A stretch of 64,000 nt of DNA from contig NZ_JAIPPU010000012.1 of assembly GCF_026646375.1 (NCBI RefSeq), positions 1-64,000 on the forward strand, in the 5' to 3' direction. A program made the position numbers and the translations under genes. The notes beneath the pieces are model-generated. The model searched no databases and was not told the origin of the DNA. It was given only the letters and a program-made list of their open reading frames with translations. The first letter of the stretch is position 1, and each line of letters begins with the position of its first letter. Source of the DNA: Acetobacterium wieringae. GTDB lineage: Bacteria > Bacillota > Clostridia > Eubacteriales > Eubacteriaceae. Below are positions 18,315 to 25,747 of this stretch, in pieces.

Positions 18315-19385
18315 TTACTTGGAATAGTCTACAACAGTGATATTTAGGGCGTGACGATCAGCCAAACAGATGTCAAAGGGTTTTATTTCATAATTGCCAT
18401 GCTTAAATATTCGTATGTTCGGTCGCATACAAAAGCTTTCAAAATTATCTGTAACAATACCCGACAATCCATTGCTTAATTTTACGGTTGTCCCAACCGG
18501 GTAAGGAGCTATTTTTCTAACAAACACCCGTACCAGATCCGGGTCAAAGAGATTTCCGGTACCACCCATAATATATTCAATTGCTTCTGAGGGCAACAAC
18601 CCTTTTCGGTATGGCCGATCCGAAGTCAGCGCATCATAAACATCGGCAATGGAGATAATTCGTCCATATAACGAAATTTTGTCACCTTTAGCATTGTTCG
18701 GGTATCCTCCACCCGAGAACTTCTCGTGATGATCCAGAATTCCAGCCTGGGCTCCCACACTGCCAACATATTCACTGGCCAGATATTCAAACCCCAAAAA
18801 TGAATGCTTTTTCATTTCAGAAAACTCAACATCCGTCAAGGGACCTTTCTTATGAAGAATGTCTTTCGGCACAAATACCTTTCCTATATCATGAAGTAAT
18901 GCACCAAATCCAAGGTTACATAAATCTGCTTTATCAAGGCCCATGGCTGTTCCAAGACCTATGGATAATACAGCAACATTCACTGAATGAAAATAAGTAT
19001 AGTCATCGAAAACTTTCAGATCAACCATATTTAGCATCATTTCCTTGTTTTTCAGGATTACATCCACAATTGTTTCGACTTGATCTTCCATCTCAGTGAA
19101 CTGTTCTTTTTGAACCGGCTGGTTATTCTCTTTACAAATAAAAATTTCTTTAATCCCGTTAACGGTTTTCGTTCTCAAGCTGCTGTCAATCGTTTTAATA
19201 ATTGGAATGCTCTGGATCTGTTCTTCTTCTATAAAGAGACCATTGCACTTAAACTTATGAATTTTATGAATTAATTCAATATCTAAAACTGTTTTTCGCG
19301 GAAGTACCAGTTCACCCCGATCCCCAAACAGATCAGATGCAACAACCATTCCTTCTCGCAAACAAAATATCGGCACGAATCTCAT
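18315..19385 (-). CDS. HD-GYP domain protein (putative c-di-GMP phosphodiesterase)
   Basis: A 356-residue protein with an N-terminal region resembling the domain often fused to HD-GYP proteins (residues 1-90) and an HD-GYP domain at about 110-290. Visible motifs are HSVNVA, HDIGKVFVPKDILHKKGPL, the GYP loop HHEKFSGGGYP and DVYDALTSDRPYRKG, so the metal ligands look intact. The family hydrolyses cyclic di-GMP or related dinucleotides. There is no membrane segment. The ATG follows AAGGA. A good promoter lies at 19499-19527. It is followed by adk after 26 bp, so the two are likely cotranscribed. Confidence 0.87.
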   Translation of the reverse strand: MRFVPIFCLREGMVVASDLFGDRGELVLPRKTVLDIELIHKIHKFKCNGLFIEEEQIQSIPIIKTIDSSLRTKTVNGIKEIFICKENNQPVQKEQFTEMEDQVETIVDVILKNKEMMLNMVDLKVFDDYTYFHSVNVAVLSIGLGTAMGLDKADLCNLGFGALLHDIGKVFVPKDILHKKGPLTDVEFSEMKKHSFLGFEYLASEYVGSVGAQAGILDHHEKFSGGGYPNNAKGDKISLYGRIISIADVYDALTSDRPYRKGLLPSEAIEYIMGGTGNLFDPDLVRVFVRKIAPYPVGTTVKLSNGLSGIVTDNFESFCMRPNIRIFKHGNYEIKPFDICLADRHALNITVVDYSK

Positions 19386-19498
19386 AATCGTCCTTCCACA
19401 CTAACCTCTGTCAACCCATGCTTCTTTGAATGGGTTATTAGTCATTTATTATGATACAGTAAGTTTTATCTGAAATAAAGTTTGTTTCTTTAAATACG

Positions 19499-19527
19499 AT
19501 GATATCTGTTTACCTAATTTTTGTCAA
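19499..19527 (-). promoter_or_regulatory. Promoter for the HD-GYP gene and adk
   Basis: On the minus strand, TTGACA (6/6), 17 bp, TATCAT (5/6). The leader to the HD-GYP ATG is about 107 nt and contains a 7-bp hairpin (19413-19419 with 19430-19436). No cyclic-di-GMP riboswitch core is recognisable in it. Confidence 0.65.
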
Positions 19528-19564
19528 TAGTATTTTGCAAACGATTATTGACTTTTATAGCTGC

Positions 19565-19609
19565 TAAATAAAAAACGCTATTGTGATCAAATTGATCACA
19601 ATAGCGTTT
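19565..19609 (-). terminator. Terminator of the DUF1002 gene, perfect palindrome
   Basis: Two 18-bp arms (19573-19590 and 19592-19609) are perfect complements separated by one base, followed on the minus strand by TTTTTTATTT. The centre also resembles a TGTGA-N9-TCACA palindrome, but its position right after a stop codon argues for a terminator. Confidence 0.85.
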
Positions 19610-19633
19610 ACAGTCGCATTCGCTTTCTGTCTC

Positions 19634-20461
19634 TTATTTTAAGCCACTAAAGAAGTTTCCAATCTCCTGGAAAAAGTTCTGTACCTGCTGGAAGAAACCC
19701 TGAGTTTGCTGGCCTGCCTCCATCAACTTAATAAATGTATCCGGATCCATATTCAGTTCATTGAACTTATTGACCAAAGTTAAAATTTCTTCAACTTGCT
19801 GGTCATCCAAGACGGTGTCATATTTTTCTGCCGTCGCGACGATCAGCTCTCGAATCTGATCATCATTCATAGTTTTTGTCTGGGCAATTTCGCCTTTTAA
19901 ACTATTGATAATATTAACCGCATCATCTCCGATAGCATCCTGAAGTTCTCCAACGACCACGACTTCTTCAACAGCCGTTGTTTTAGCCGCTTCATCAAGG
20001 CTATCACCAGTTGCTGTTTCATAGGCTTTATAAATGCCTGTCAACGCACCAGTTCCGGATACTGGCGTATAGGCCGCAACAATCACCTTGGCATTCTTGA
20101 TTCCCGCCGTTCCTAAAGCCGATTTATACATCTCGTCGGTGACCCAATCAATATTATGGGTTTCCAGATCAATTCCACCAGCGTTTTTTTCCTGAACATA
20201 TACACTGGATAACGCCAAAGACCCTATTTTATCAAGAGATACAACACCTTCCAGATATTCCCGTTCATCCGCATTGGTTACCACAGTTTCCTCGACATCG
20301 CCCCGTTTAATATCAAAATAGCCATAAACCGTTTTGAGTTGGGCTTCTGTATTGTCTGCACCAATCGCTACACAGGCACTTTTCGAGTCCGCCAGAACCG
20401 GACTAACCATTGCCATCGATAGCACAATCGCTATAGCACCAGATAATATTTTCTTTTTCAT
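19634..20461 (-). CDS. Secreted DUF1002 family protein
   Basis: A 275-residue exported protein of the DUF1002 (YpuA-like) family, function unknown. It starts MKKKILSGAIAIVLSMAM with a classical signal peptide, the likely cleavage being after VLADS near residue 25. The mature part has the family's Asn-Thr-Glu-rich start, a segment VIVAAYTPVSGTGALTGIYKAY, and a glutamine-rich C-terminus. The ATG at 20461 follows GAGGTG; in-frame codons upstream would bury the signal peptide. It is monocistronic with the terminator at 19565-19609. Confidence 0.82.
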   Translation of the reverse strand: MKKKILSGAIAIVLSMAMVSPVLADSKSACVAIGADNTEAQLKTVYGYFDIKRGDVEETVVTNADEREYLEGVVSLDKIGSLALSSVYVQEKNAGGIDLETHNIDWVTDEMYKSALGTAGIKNAKVIVAAYTPVSGTGALTGIYKAYETATGDSLDEAAKTTAVEEVVVVGELQDAIGDDAVNIINSLKGEIAQTKTMNDDQIRELIVATAEKYDTVLDDQQVEEILTLVNKFNELNMDPDTFIKLMEAGQQTQGFFQQVQNFFQEIGNFFSGLK

Positions 20462-20590
20462 TCTACACCTCACATAATCATTGTTGTTTAAATTAATATC
20501 AAATAATTGGCTCATCATAACAAGAAATCCTATTATTTTACTTAATTTCTAAACACGCAACGATCTAACAACTATCGTCATCCTAAGAAA

Positions 20591-20620
20591 AAAAGTCGAC
20601 CGCAAAAGCAATCGACTTTT
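20591..20620 (-). terminator. Terminator of tRNA-Leu
   Basis: Stem AAAAGTCGA/TCGACTTTT (20591-20599 and 20612-20620) with T-tract on the minus strand, 10 bp after the tRNA 3' end. Confidence 0.8.
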
Positions 20621-20630
20621 ATTTTTAAAT

Positions 20631-20717
20631 TGGTGCGAGAAAAGGGATTTGAACCCTCACTGCATTGCTGCAACAGATCCCTCAAACCTGCGTGTCTGCC
20701 AGTTCCACCATCCTCGC
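20631..20717 (-). tRNA. tRNA-Leu(GAG)
   Basis: An 87-nt class-II tRNA with encoded CCA. The acceptor stem GCGAGGA pairs with TTCTCGC (one G-U). The anticodon stem CAGGT/ATCTG encloses the loop TTGAGGG, giving anticodon GAG, and there is a long variable arm and a GGTTCAAATC T-loop. Confidence 0.95.
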
Positions 20718-20719
20718 AT

Positions 20720-20748
20720 AAAAAACAGGTGTTTTAACCCTGTTTTTT
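20720..20748 (-). terminator. Hairpin with T-tract abutting the tRNA-Leu 5' end
   Basis: Arms AAAAAACAGG/CCTGTTTTTT (20720-20729 and 20739-20748) with a T-tract on the minus strand, ending two bases before the tRNA. It is probably the coaE terminator, but it overlaps the initially transcribed region of the tRNA promoter. Confidence 0.7.
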
Positions 20749-20749
20749 T

Positions 20750-20778
20750 ATTATAACGGAATGGCTCAAAAATTTCAA
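20750..20778 (-). promoter_or_regulatory. Promoter of tRNA-Leu
   Basis: On the minus strand, TTGAAA (5/6), 17 bp, TATAAT (6/6). Predicted start near 20743, about 26 nt before the tRNA. Confidence 0.7.
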
Positions 20779-20826
20779 CTATTTTTTTTACTTATCGACA
20801 TTTTTTTAATTTTCATTTTGGCAAGA

Positions 20827-21432
20827 TTATCTCACCAATAACTTTCTTCTACTGAAGTAAGCATTGATTGTGATTAGGAGATCATTCATGCTACCATTAT
20901 TTTCGATAATTGTATCAGCCAGAGCAATTTTTTCTTCGTCCGACATCTGCATCTCAATTCGTTTGATTGCCTGCCCTCTAGTCAGATTATCTCTTTCCAT
21001 GATCCGCTCAACACGAATTTCTTTGTCTGCAACCACTAAAATCGTCTCATCGACGGTATTTTGCAGATTTGTTTCAAAAAGCAGCGGACAATCGTAAAAA
21101 ACCGTCGGAATTCCCAATTTTCTATAAAAGGCGATTTGCTGATCATAGAGTTTTTTTATCTCCGGATGAATCGTCGCATTGAGTTTTTTCCTGGCTTGTT
21201 CATTGTTAGCAATAATCTCTCCCAGCATACCACGGTTTAATTCTCCCTTTTCATCAATAACCGTCTGTCCAAAAACCATTATAATTTTCTTTAGGCCAGG
21301 ACTTCCTGGCTCAACCGCCTGGCGAGCTAATTGATCCGCATCAATGACGATGTAATTAAAGCGTTTCTTTATAATATCAGTGACAGTGGATTTGCCTGAA
21401 GCAATTCCACCCGTTATTCCAATGATTCTCAT
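20827..21432 (-). CDS. coaE: Dephospho-CoA kinase
   Basis: Final step of coenzyme A synthesis: ATP-dependent 3'-phosphorylation of dephospho-CoA. The 201-residue protein has the P-loop GITGGIASGKSTV at the N-terminus, DADQLAR, and the LLFET lid segment. Its start lies 11 bp after the polA stop, with AGGTG upstream; polA-coaE pairing is common in Firmicutes. Followed by the hairpin 20720-20748. Confidence 0.95.
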   Translation of the reverse strand: MRIIGITGGIASGKSTVTDIIKKRFNYIVIDADQLARQAVEPGSPGLKKIIMVFGQTVIDEKGELNRGMLGEIIANNEQARKKLNATIHPEIKKLYDQQIAFYRKLGIPTVFYDCPLLFETNLQNTVDETILVVADKEIRVERIMERDNLTRGQAIKRIEMQMSDEEKIALADTIIENNGSMNDLLITINAYFSRRKLLVR

Positions 21433-21443
21433 TACTACACCTG

Positions 21444-24086
21444 CTATTTCACATCATACCAGGACAACCCAGTGTTTACATCCACCGTTAATGGCACACT
21501 TAATTGAGCCGCCCCTTCCATTTCTTCTTTAATCAATACCTCCACCTGGGCGCGTTCATTTTTAGGGGTATCAATGATCAACTCATCGTGCACTTGCAGG
21601 ATCAGTTTTGCTTTTAGATTCTCTGCATTTAAGCGTTCATAGACTTTAATCATGGCAAGCTTAATAATATCCGCTGCACTCCCCTGAATTGGGGTATTTA
21701 GGGCCATCCTTTCGCCCGCTTGAACCATCATGGCATTTCTTGAGTTCATCTCCGGAATGTAACGTCTTCTTCCCCAGATGGTGGTAACATACCCTTCTTC
21801 TTTAGCCTGGTGTTTGACATTCTCCATATAAGCCTGAACTTTGGGATAACGGGAAAAATAACGGTTGATATAATCTTGAGCCTCATTTCGGGAGATTCCC
21901 AGATCTTTCCCCAAACTAAAAGCCTGTTTACCATAGATCAGTCCAAAATTTATGGCTTTTGCCTGACCACGCTGGGTTCGGGTCACTGCATCCAGTGAAA
22001 CCCCAAAAATTTCAGAGGCGGTGCGAGTGTGAATATCCTGTTCTTTTCTAAACGCATCAATCAAATTCTCATCCCCTGAAAGATGGGCTAAAACCCGAAG
22101 CTCAATCTGCGAATAATCGGCATCCACCAGAATACGATCACTCGTCGATGGTACAAAAACGCGTCGGATTGCTCGACCCATTTCTGTTTTTACCGGAATG
22201 TTCTGCAGATTTGGATTCGAACTGCTGAGCCTTCCAGTTGCCGCTACGGTCTGGTTAAAAGTCGAGTAAATCTTCTGGGTTTTAGGTTCAACAAACGCCA
22301 TCAACCCCCGGCCATAGGTCGAATCCAATTTTGACAGCATCCGATACTCAATAATTTTTTCGATGATGGGATGGAAATGAATCAGTTGCTCCAGTACTTC
22401 GATATTGGTCGAATAACCAGTTTTTGTCTTTTTCACTACCGGCAGTTTTAGTTGCTCGAAAAGTACCTCTCCTAATTGTTTGGGTGAGTTAATGTTAAAG
22501 CTTTCCGTTTCGGCCAGTTCATAAATATCACTGGTGAGATTGGTAAGCTTATTCTCAAATTCGTCGGAAAGCACTTCAAGTTGGCTTAAGTCAATTTTAA
22601 ACCCCAGTTCCTCCATCGATACCATCACTTCCAATAAAGGCATTTCGATGGTCTTAAATAAGGTCATCATTTCTGTTGTTTTAAGTTCTTTTTCCAGAAC
22701 AGCTTTTAAATCTTTGATGGTTTCACAGTTTTTGATCATGTAATCAGCCAGTAGCTGCTCATCCAAGTCTTCTGCCCTGATCATTTTTTTGCCTTTTCCA
22801 AACATTTCCTCATCATCCAGAATCGTTCGATTGAGATACTGATAAGCGGCAGATTTTAAATCATAGCGCTGATCACCAGGACTCAATAGATAGGTGGCGA
22901 TATAGGTATCAAAGGCTTCATTCACTTCGCAAATACCGTTTTTATGAAAAATATGAATCAGGTTCTTTAAATCCTGGCTAACCAGCCCTATGGTTTTCAT
23001 ATTGGGTAAATTTTTCAGTTTATCAAAAAATTCCACGTTCACAACCGCCGCGGAATTAAGGTAGTAATAGCTCGTTTCAATTCCAAGGGCAAAATAAATC
23101 TGGGTATCCTCTTGATGATAATATATGATCACTTCTGCGGCGTTTGCCATTTTATTAAACAATTCATCCATTTCAGCATCCGTTTTTATCCAACGAAAGT
23201 CAAGGGATTTTTCGATGGTTTCCACTGTATCTGTTGCATCTATTTTTGACAATAGTGTATTAAATTCCAACTCCTTGAGCAATGCAATGCTTTCAGAATT
23301 AAAAATATCGTGAAAACGTAGTTCTTCAAAGTCACCCTGCCAGGGAACATCCCGTTTTATGGTTCCCAGCATCCGACTCAAAAAAGCAGCATCTTTTCCA
23401 GCGATGATTTTTTCCTTTTGTTTACCTTTCTGCTCGTCTATATGATTATAAATCGTTTCCAGATCTCCATATTGCTGAATCAATTTAATCGCTGTTTTTT
23501 CGCCAATTCCGGCAATTCCTGGAATGTTGTCCGATTTATCCCCCATCAGCGCTTTTAAATCAATCAGATCCGTGGGTGACAAACCATACTGATTCTGTAT
23601 CCAGGCTTCATCAACTTCTTCCAATTGAGATATTCCCTTTTTAGTATACAAGACCTTAATTTGCGGTCCCACTAACTGAAAGGCATCCCGATCGCCGGTA
23701 ATAATTTCTGTCTCAATCCCATTTTCCGCTCCGATGGCAGCCAATGTACCAATAATATCATCAGCTTCATAACCCTCCAGCTCGACAATGGCAATGTTCA
23801 TTTTTTTTAGCAGTTCTTTTAAAATTGAAAACTGTTCCGCCAGAAGTTCTGGCATATTGAGGCGTCCGCCTTTATAACTGTCATAGGCCAGATGTCTGAA
23901 GGTTGGCCCTTTAAGGTCGAAGGCAATCCCTAAATAATCCGGTTTATATTCATCTTGAATTTTAACTAATATATTCACAAAACCATAAATGGCATTTGTC
24001 GGCACGCCCTTGGAATTTGACATTTCCCGGATGGCATAAAAGGTTCGGTAAAAAAGACTGTTCCCATCGATTAAGATACTTTTCAT
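21444..24086 (-). CDS. polA: DNA polymerase I
   Basis: Gap-filling and Okazaki-fragment processing polymerase. The 880-residue protein has an N-terminal 5'-3' exonuclease domain (1-290, with ITGDRDAFQLV and GDKSDNIPGI), a middle domain of 3'-5' exonuclease ancestry (about 300-480), and a C-terminal polymerase domain with DYSQIELRVLAHLSG, the finger-helix KAINFGLIYG and QVHDELI. The DxE proofreading motif is not visible near residue 325, where YYHQED stands instead, so proofreading is probably lost, as in Bacillus Pol I. A TATAAT at 24135-24140 is the likely -10. Confidence 0.96.
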   Translation of the reverse strand: MKSILIDGNSLFYRTFYAIREMSNSKGVPTNAIYGFVNILVKIQDEYKPDYLGIAFDLKGPTFRHLAYDSYKGGRLNMPELLAEQFSILKELLKKMNIAIVELEGYEADDIIGTLAAIGAENGIETEIITGDRDAFQLVGPQIKVLYTKKGISQLEEVDEAWIQNQYGLSPTDLIDLKALMGDKSDNIPGIAGIGEKTAIKLIQQYGDLETIYNHIDEQKGKQKEKIIAGKDAAFLSRMLGTIKRDVPWQGDFEELRFHDIFNSESIALLKELEFNTLLSKIDATDTVETIEKSLDFRWIKTDAEMDELFNKMANAAEVIIYYHQEDTQIYFALGIETSYYYLNSAAVVNVEFFDKLKNLPNMKTIGLVSQDLKNLIHIFHKNGICEVNEAFDTYIATYLLSPGDQRYDLKSAAYQYLNRTILDDEEMFGKGKKMIRAEDLDEQLLADYMIKNCETIKDLKAVLEKELKTTEMMTLFKTIEMPLLEVMVSMEELGFKIDLSQLEVLSDEFENKLTNLTSDIYELAETESFNINSPKQLGEVLFEQLKLPVVKKTKTGYSTNIEVLEQLIHFHPIIEKIIEYRMLSKLDSTYGRGLMAFVEPKTQKIYSTFNQTVAATGRLSSSNPNLQNIPVKTEMGRAIRRVFVPSTSDRILVDADYSQIELRVLAHLSGDENLIDAFRKEQDIHTRTASEIFGVSLDAVTRTQRGQAKAINFGLIYGKQAFSLGKDLGISRNEAQDYINRYFSRYPKVQAYMENVKHQAKEEGYVTTIWGRRRYIPEMNSRNAMMVQAGERMALNTPIQGSAADIIKLAMIKVYERLNAENLKAKLILQVHDELIIDTPKNERAQVEVLIKEEMEGAAQLSVPLTVDVNTGLSWYDVK

Positions 24087-24186
24087 TTGATCTCGCTTTC
24101 TCTTTCGTTACTGCTCAACAATACAAATATAGTTATTATACCAAAAGTATTGCGAATTGAACATTGAATAAATTGAAAAGCTTCAC

Positions 24187-24215
24187 TTGACAATTATTGT
24201 TGTCAGAGTTATACT
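24187..24215 (+). promoter_or_regulatory. Strong promoter of the XRE-DUF3169 operon
   Basis: TTGACA (6/6), 17 bp, TATACT (5/6). The -35 box overlaps the first operator copy, and the second operator covers the expected start site near 24222. Confidence 0.8.
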
Positions 24216-24259
24216 GTATTTGACAATATTGATTGTCATTATGACATTCATCATTGTCA
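24188..24259 (+). promoter_or_regulatory. Three operator copies, TGACAA-N6-TTGTCA
   Basis: Three 18-bp inverted repeats of the same form lie at 24188-24205, 24221-24238 and 24242-24259 (the third has one mismatch, TGACAT). Centre spacings are 33 and 21 bp, about three and two helical turns, so the copies face the same side of the DNA. They overlap the -35, the start site and the early leader of the operon encoding the XRE regulator. Autorepression is the simple reading. Confidence 0.75.
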
Positions 24260-24288
24260 AATCAATTATAGGCTCTGGAGGTGCCATT

Positions 24289-24492
24289 GTGGGATTGAAG
24301 AATCGCCTAAAGGAATATCGTGCACGCAATAATCTGAACCAGTCAGATTTGGGAAAACTGGTCGGTACATCCCGACAAACAATCAGCCTGATTGAACGGG
24401 GTGACTATTCCCCATCTGTTATTTTAGCTCTAAAAATTGCTAAAGTATTTGGAACAACCGTTGAAGAACTATTTTTATATGAAGAGGAGTAA
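24289..24492 (+). CDS. XRE-family transcriptional regulator
   Basis: A 67-residue one-domain Cro/CI-type HTH protein (GLKNRLKEYRARNNLNQSDL; TSRQTISLIERGDYSPS). This is the short type that often precedes a DUF3169 or similar membrane protein gene in Firmicutes. The start is GTG at 24289, just after GGAGGTG; a longer reading from 24187 would add a hydrophobic segment that is really operator DNA. It probably binds the three operator copies upstream and controls its own operon. The next gene starts 3 bp after its stop. Confidence 0.9.
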   Translation: MGLKNRLKEYRARNNLNQSDLGKLVGTSRQTISLIERGDYSPSVILALKIAKVFGTTVEELFLYEEE

Positions 24493-24495
24493 ACA

Positions 24496-25239
24496 ATGAA
24501 ATCACAAAAACAAACACTAAAATTTTTTATCGCCATCATCATCTCATCACTGATTGGCGGATTATTGGGTTGGTTCATTATTCATTTTGAAACCGAAATC
24601 TACCATGGTTTAATCAATGTTCAAAACTTAATCTTGCATAATAATTTATCCATTCAATTCTTTATCTTTGGACTATGCGCGTTGCTGATACTGATTCTTT
24701 TCTTCTCAGCCAAACATAAATTGAATCGACTCAATCCGAATGATGATGTTCTTTTTGATCAGATTGATCATCAGCTTGGTGTTTTACTTCCGCTAATTTC
24801 GGCCACCATGATCAGTGGATTTTGTTTCTTCGGAATCACCGTTAGCAATGCTCTGAATGAACCGGTGCTCATTGGTCTGATTCTCTTTTTATTCAATACA
24901 TCGTTTGCCTTAATCATGATGGTTCTTACGATAAAATTAACAAAAGTTTTGTATCCCGAGAAAAAAGGCAACCCACTCGATTTTAACTTTGACAAAGAAT
25001 GGATCAAAAGTTGTGATGAAGCTGAAAAATTTGTGATTTACAAGGCGTCCTATCGTTGCTACCAACTCATGAATTTTGTTTACTGCGGTGTTATGACGCT
25101 GTGTCTGCTCATTTCTATCGCCGTTAATATTGGCATTTTCCCTTATCTACTGATCGGATTTTTATGGATTACCCAAACCCTGATTTATTCTATTTCAGCC
25201 AATCGATTTCAACATGGTCAGTTGGATAATGTTCAGTAA
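24496..25239 (+). CDS. DUF3169-like multi-pass membrane protein
   Basis: A 247-residue membrane protein of unknown function, resembling the DUF3169 family paired with short XRE regulators. About six hydrophobic segments are visible: residues 10-30, 50-72, 92-112, 116-140, 190-212 and 213-232. A polar loop lies at about 145-185. The ATG follows GAGGAG in the regulator's 3' end, so translation is probably coupled. The family name is from memory of context and pattern, not a search. Confidence 0.72.
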   Translation: MKSQKQTLKFFIAIIISSLIGGLLGWFIIHFETEIYHGLINVQNLILHNNLSIQFFIFGLCALLILILFFSAKHKLNRLNPNDDVLFDQIDHQLGVLLPLISATMISGFCFFGITVSNALNEPVLIGLILFLFNTSFALIMMVLTIKLTKVLYPEKKGNPLDFNFDKEWIKSCDEAEKFVIYKASYRCYQLMNFVYCGVMTLCLLISIAVNIGIFPYLLIGFLWITQTLIYSISANRFQHGQLDNVQ

Positions 25240-25279
25240 TTCTATTTCAATAATGAAAATTCATTAGGAGCTGCAAACA

Positions 25280-25582
25280 ATGAAAATAATTATAGCTAAA
25301 GCCCAAAGTGAAGGATGGATCTGCCTCGAACAAGGACTTGTATGTGGCAATCGAATTGAGTTTGTCAACGGTGAAAAACGGATTAGCATCACCCTTAATC
25401 CGGCTTCCTACCAGTTGACAAATATGTCGCCGACGAAAATGAAAATTGTTATGGAAGCGGACACCTTGTATTCCCAAAATGATCCTATTGTAACCAAAAT
25501 ACGAAACCTATCCTTTGAAGATCAAACCAAACTGACTGGTGTCGCCCGAGAAATATTCTTGCTGATTTGCGACGAAGATTAA
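25280..25582 (+). CDS. Small protein of unknown function
   Basis: A 100-residue soluble protein I do not recognise. It begins MKIIIAKAQSEGWICLEQ and contains KRISITLNPASYQLTNMSP and a charged C-terminal half ending FLLICDED. There is no signal peptide or membrane segment. The ATG is preceded by AGGAG at 9 bp. It lies 40 bp after the DUF3169-like gene with no terminator between, so it is probably the third gene of the XRE operon and under the same control. The transcript ends at 25632-25676. Confidence 0.65.
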   Translation: MKIIIAKAQSEGWICLEQGLVCGNRIEFVNGEKRISITLNPASYQLTNMSPTKMKIVMEADTLYSQNDPIVTKIRNLSFEDQTKLTGVAREIFLLICDED

Positions 25583-25631
25583 CCTCACCGATATCCATAA
25601 TATTACCATTTCAGTTTCAATAATTTTATCC

Positions 25632-25676
25632 AAAAAAGTACCGTTTTGATATTTATGCGATCAAAACGGTACTTTT
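25632..25676. terminator. Bidirectional terminator, 18-bp perfect stem
   Basis: Arms 25632-25649 and 25659-25676 are perfect complements, A-rich on one side and T-rich on the other. It serves both the XRE operon and the convergent redox operon. Confidence 0.85.
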
Positions 25677-25747
25677 TATATAATGCATTACAAGTTATAG
25701 TAATTGAAATAATTATTTAATTCTTCGATATATCAGCAAACGGGAAT

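Noticed and set aside
19386-19492. Cyclic-di-GMP riboswitch in the HD-GYP leader
   Set aside because: The leader has only a 7-bp hairpin and none of the conserved GEMM core sequences.
19573-19609. CRP/FNR-type operator
   Set aside because: It lies right after a stop codon with a T-tract on the transcribed strand, so a terminator explains it; kept only as a low-weight finding.
24187-24288. N-terminal hydrophobic extension of the XRE regulator
   Set aside because: The apparent codons are the repeated operator DNA and promoter; the GTG at 24289 has the GGAGGTG site.
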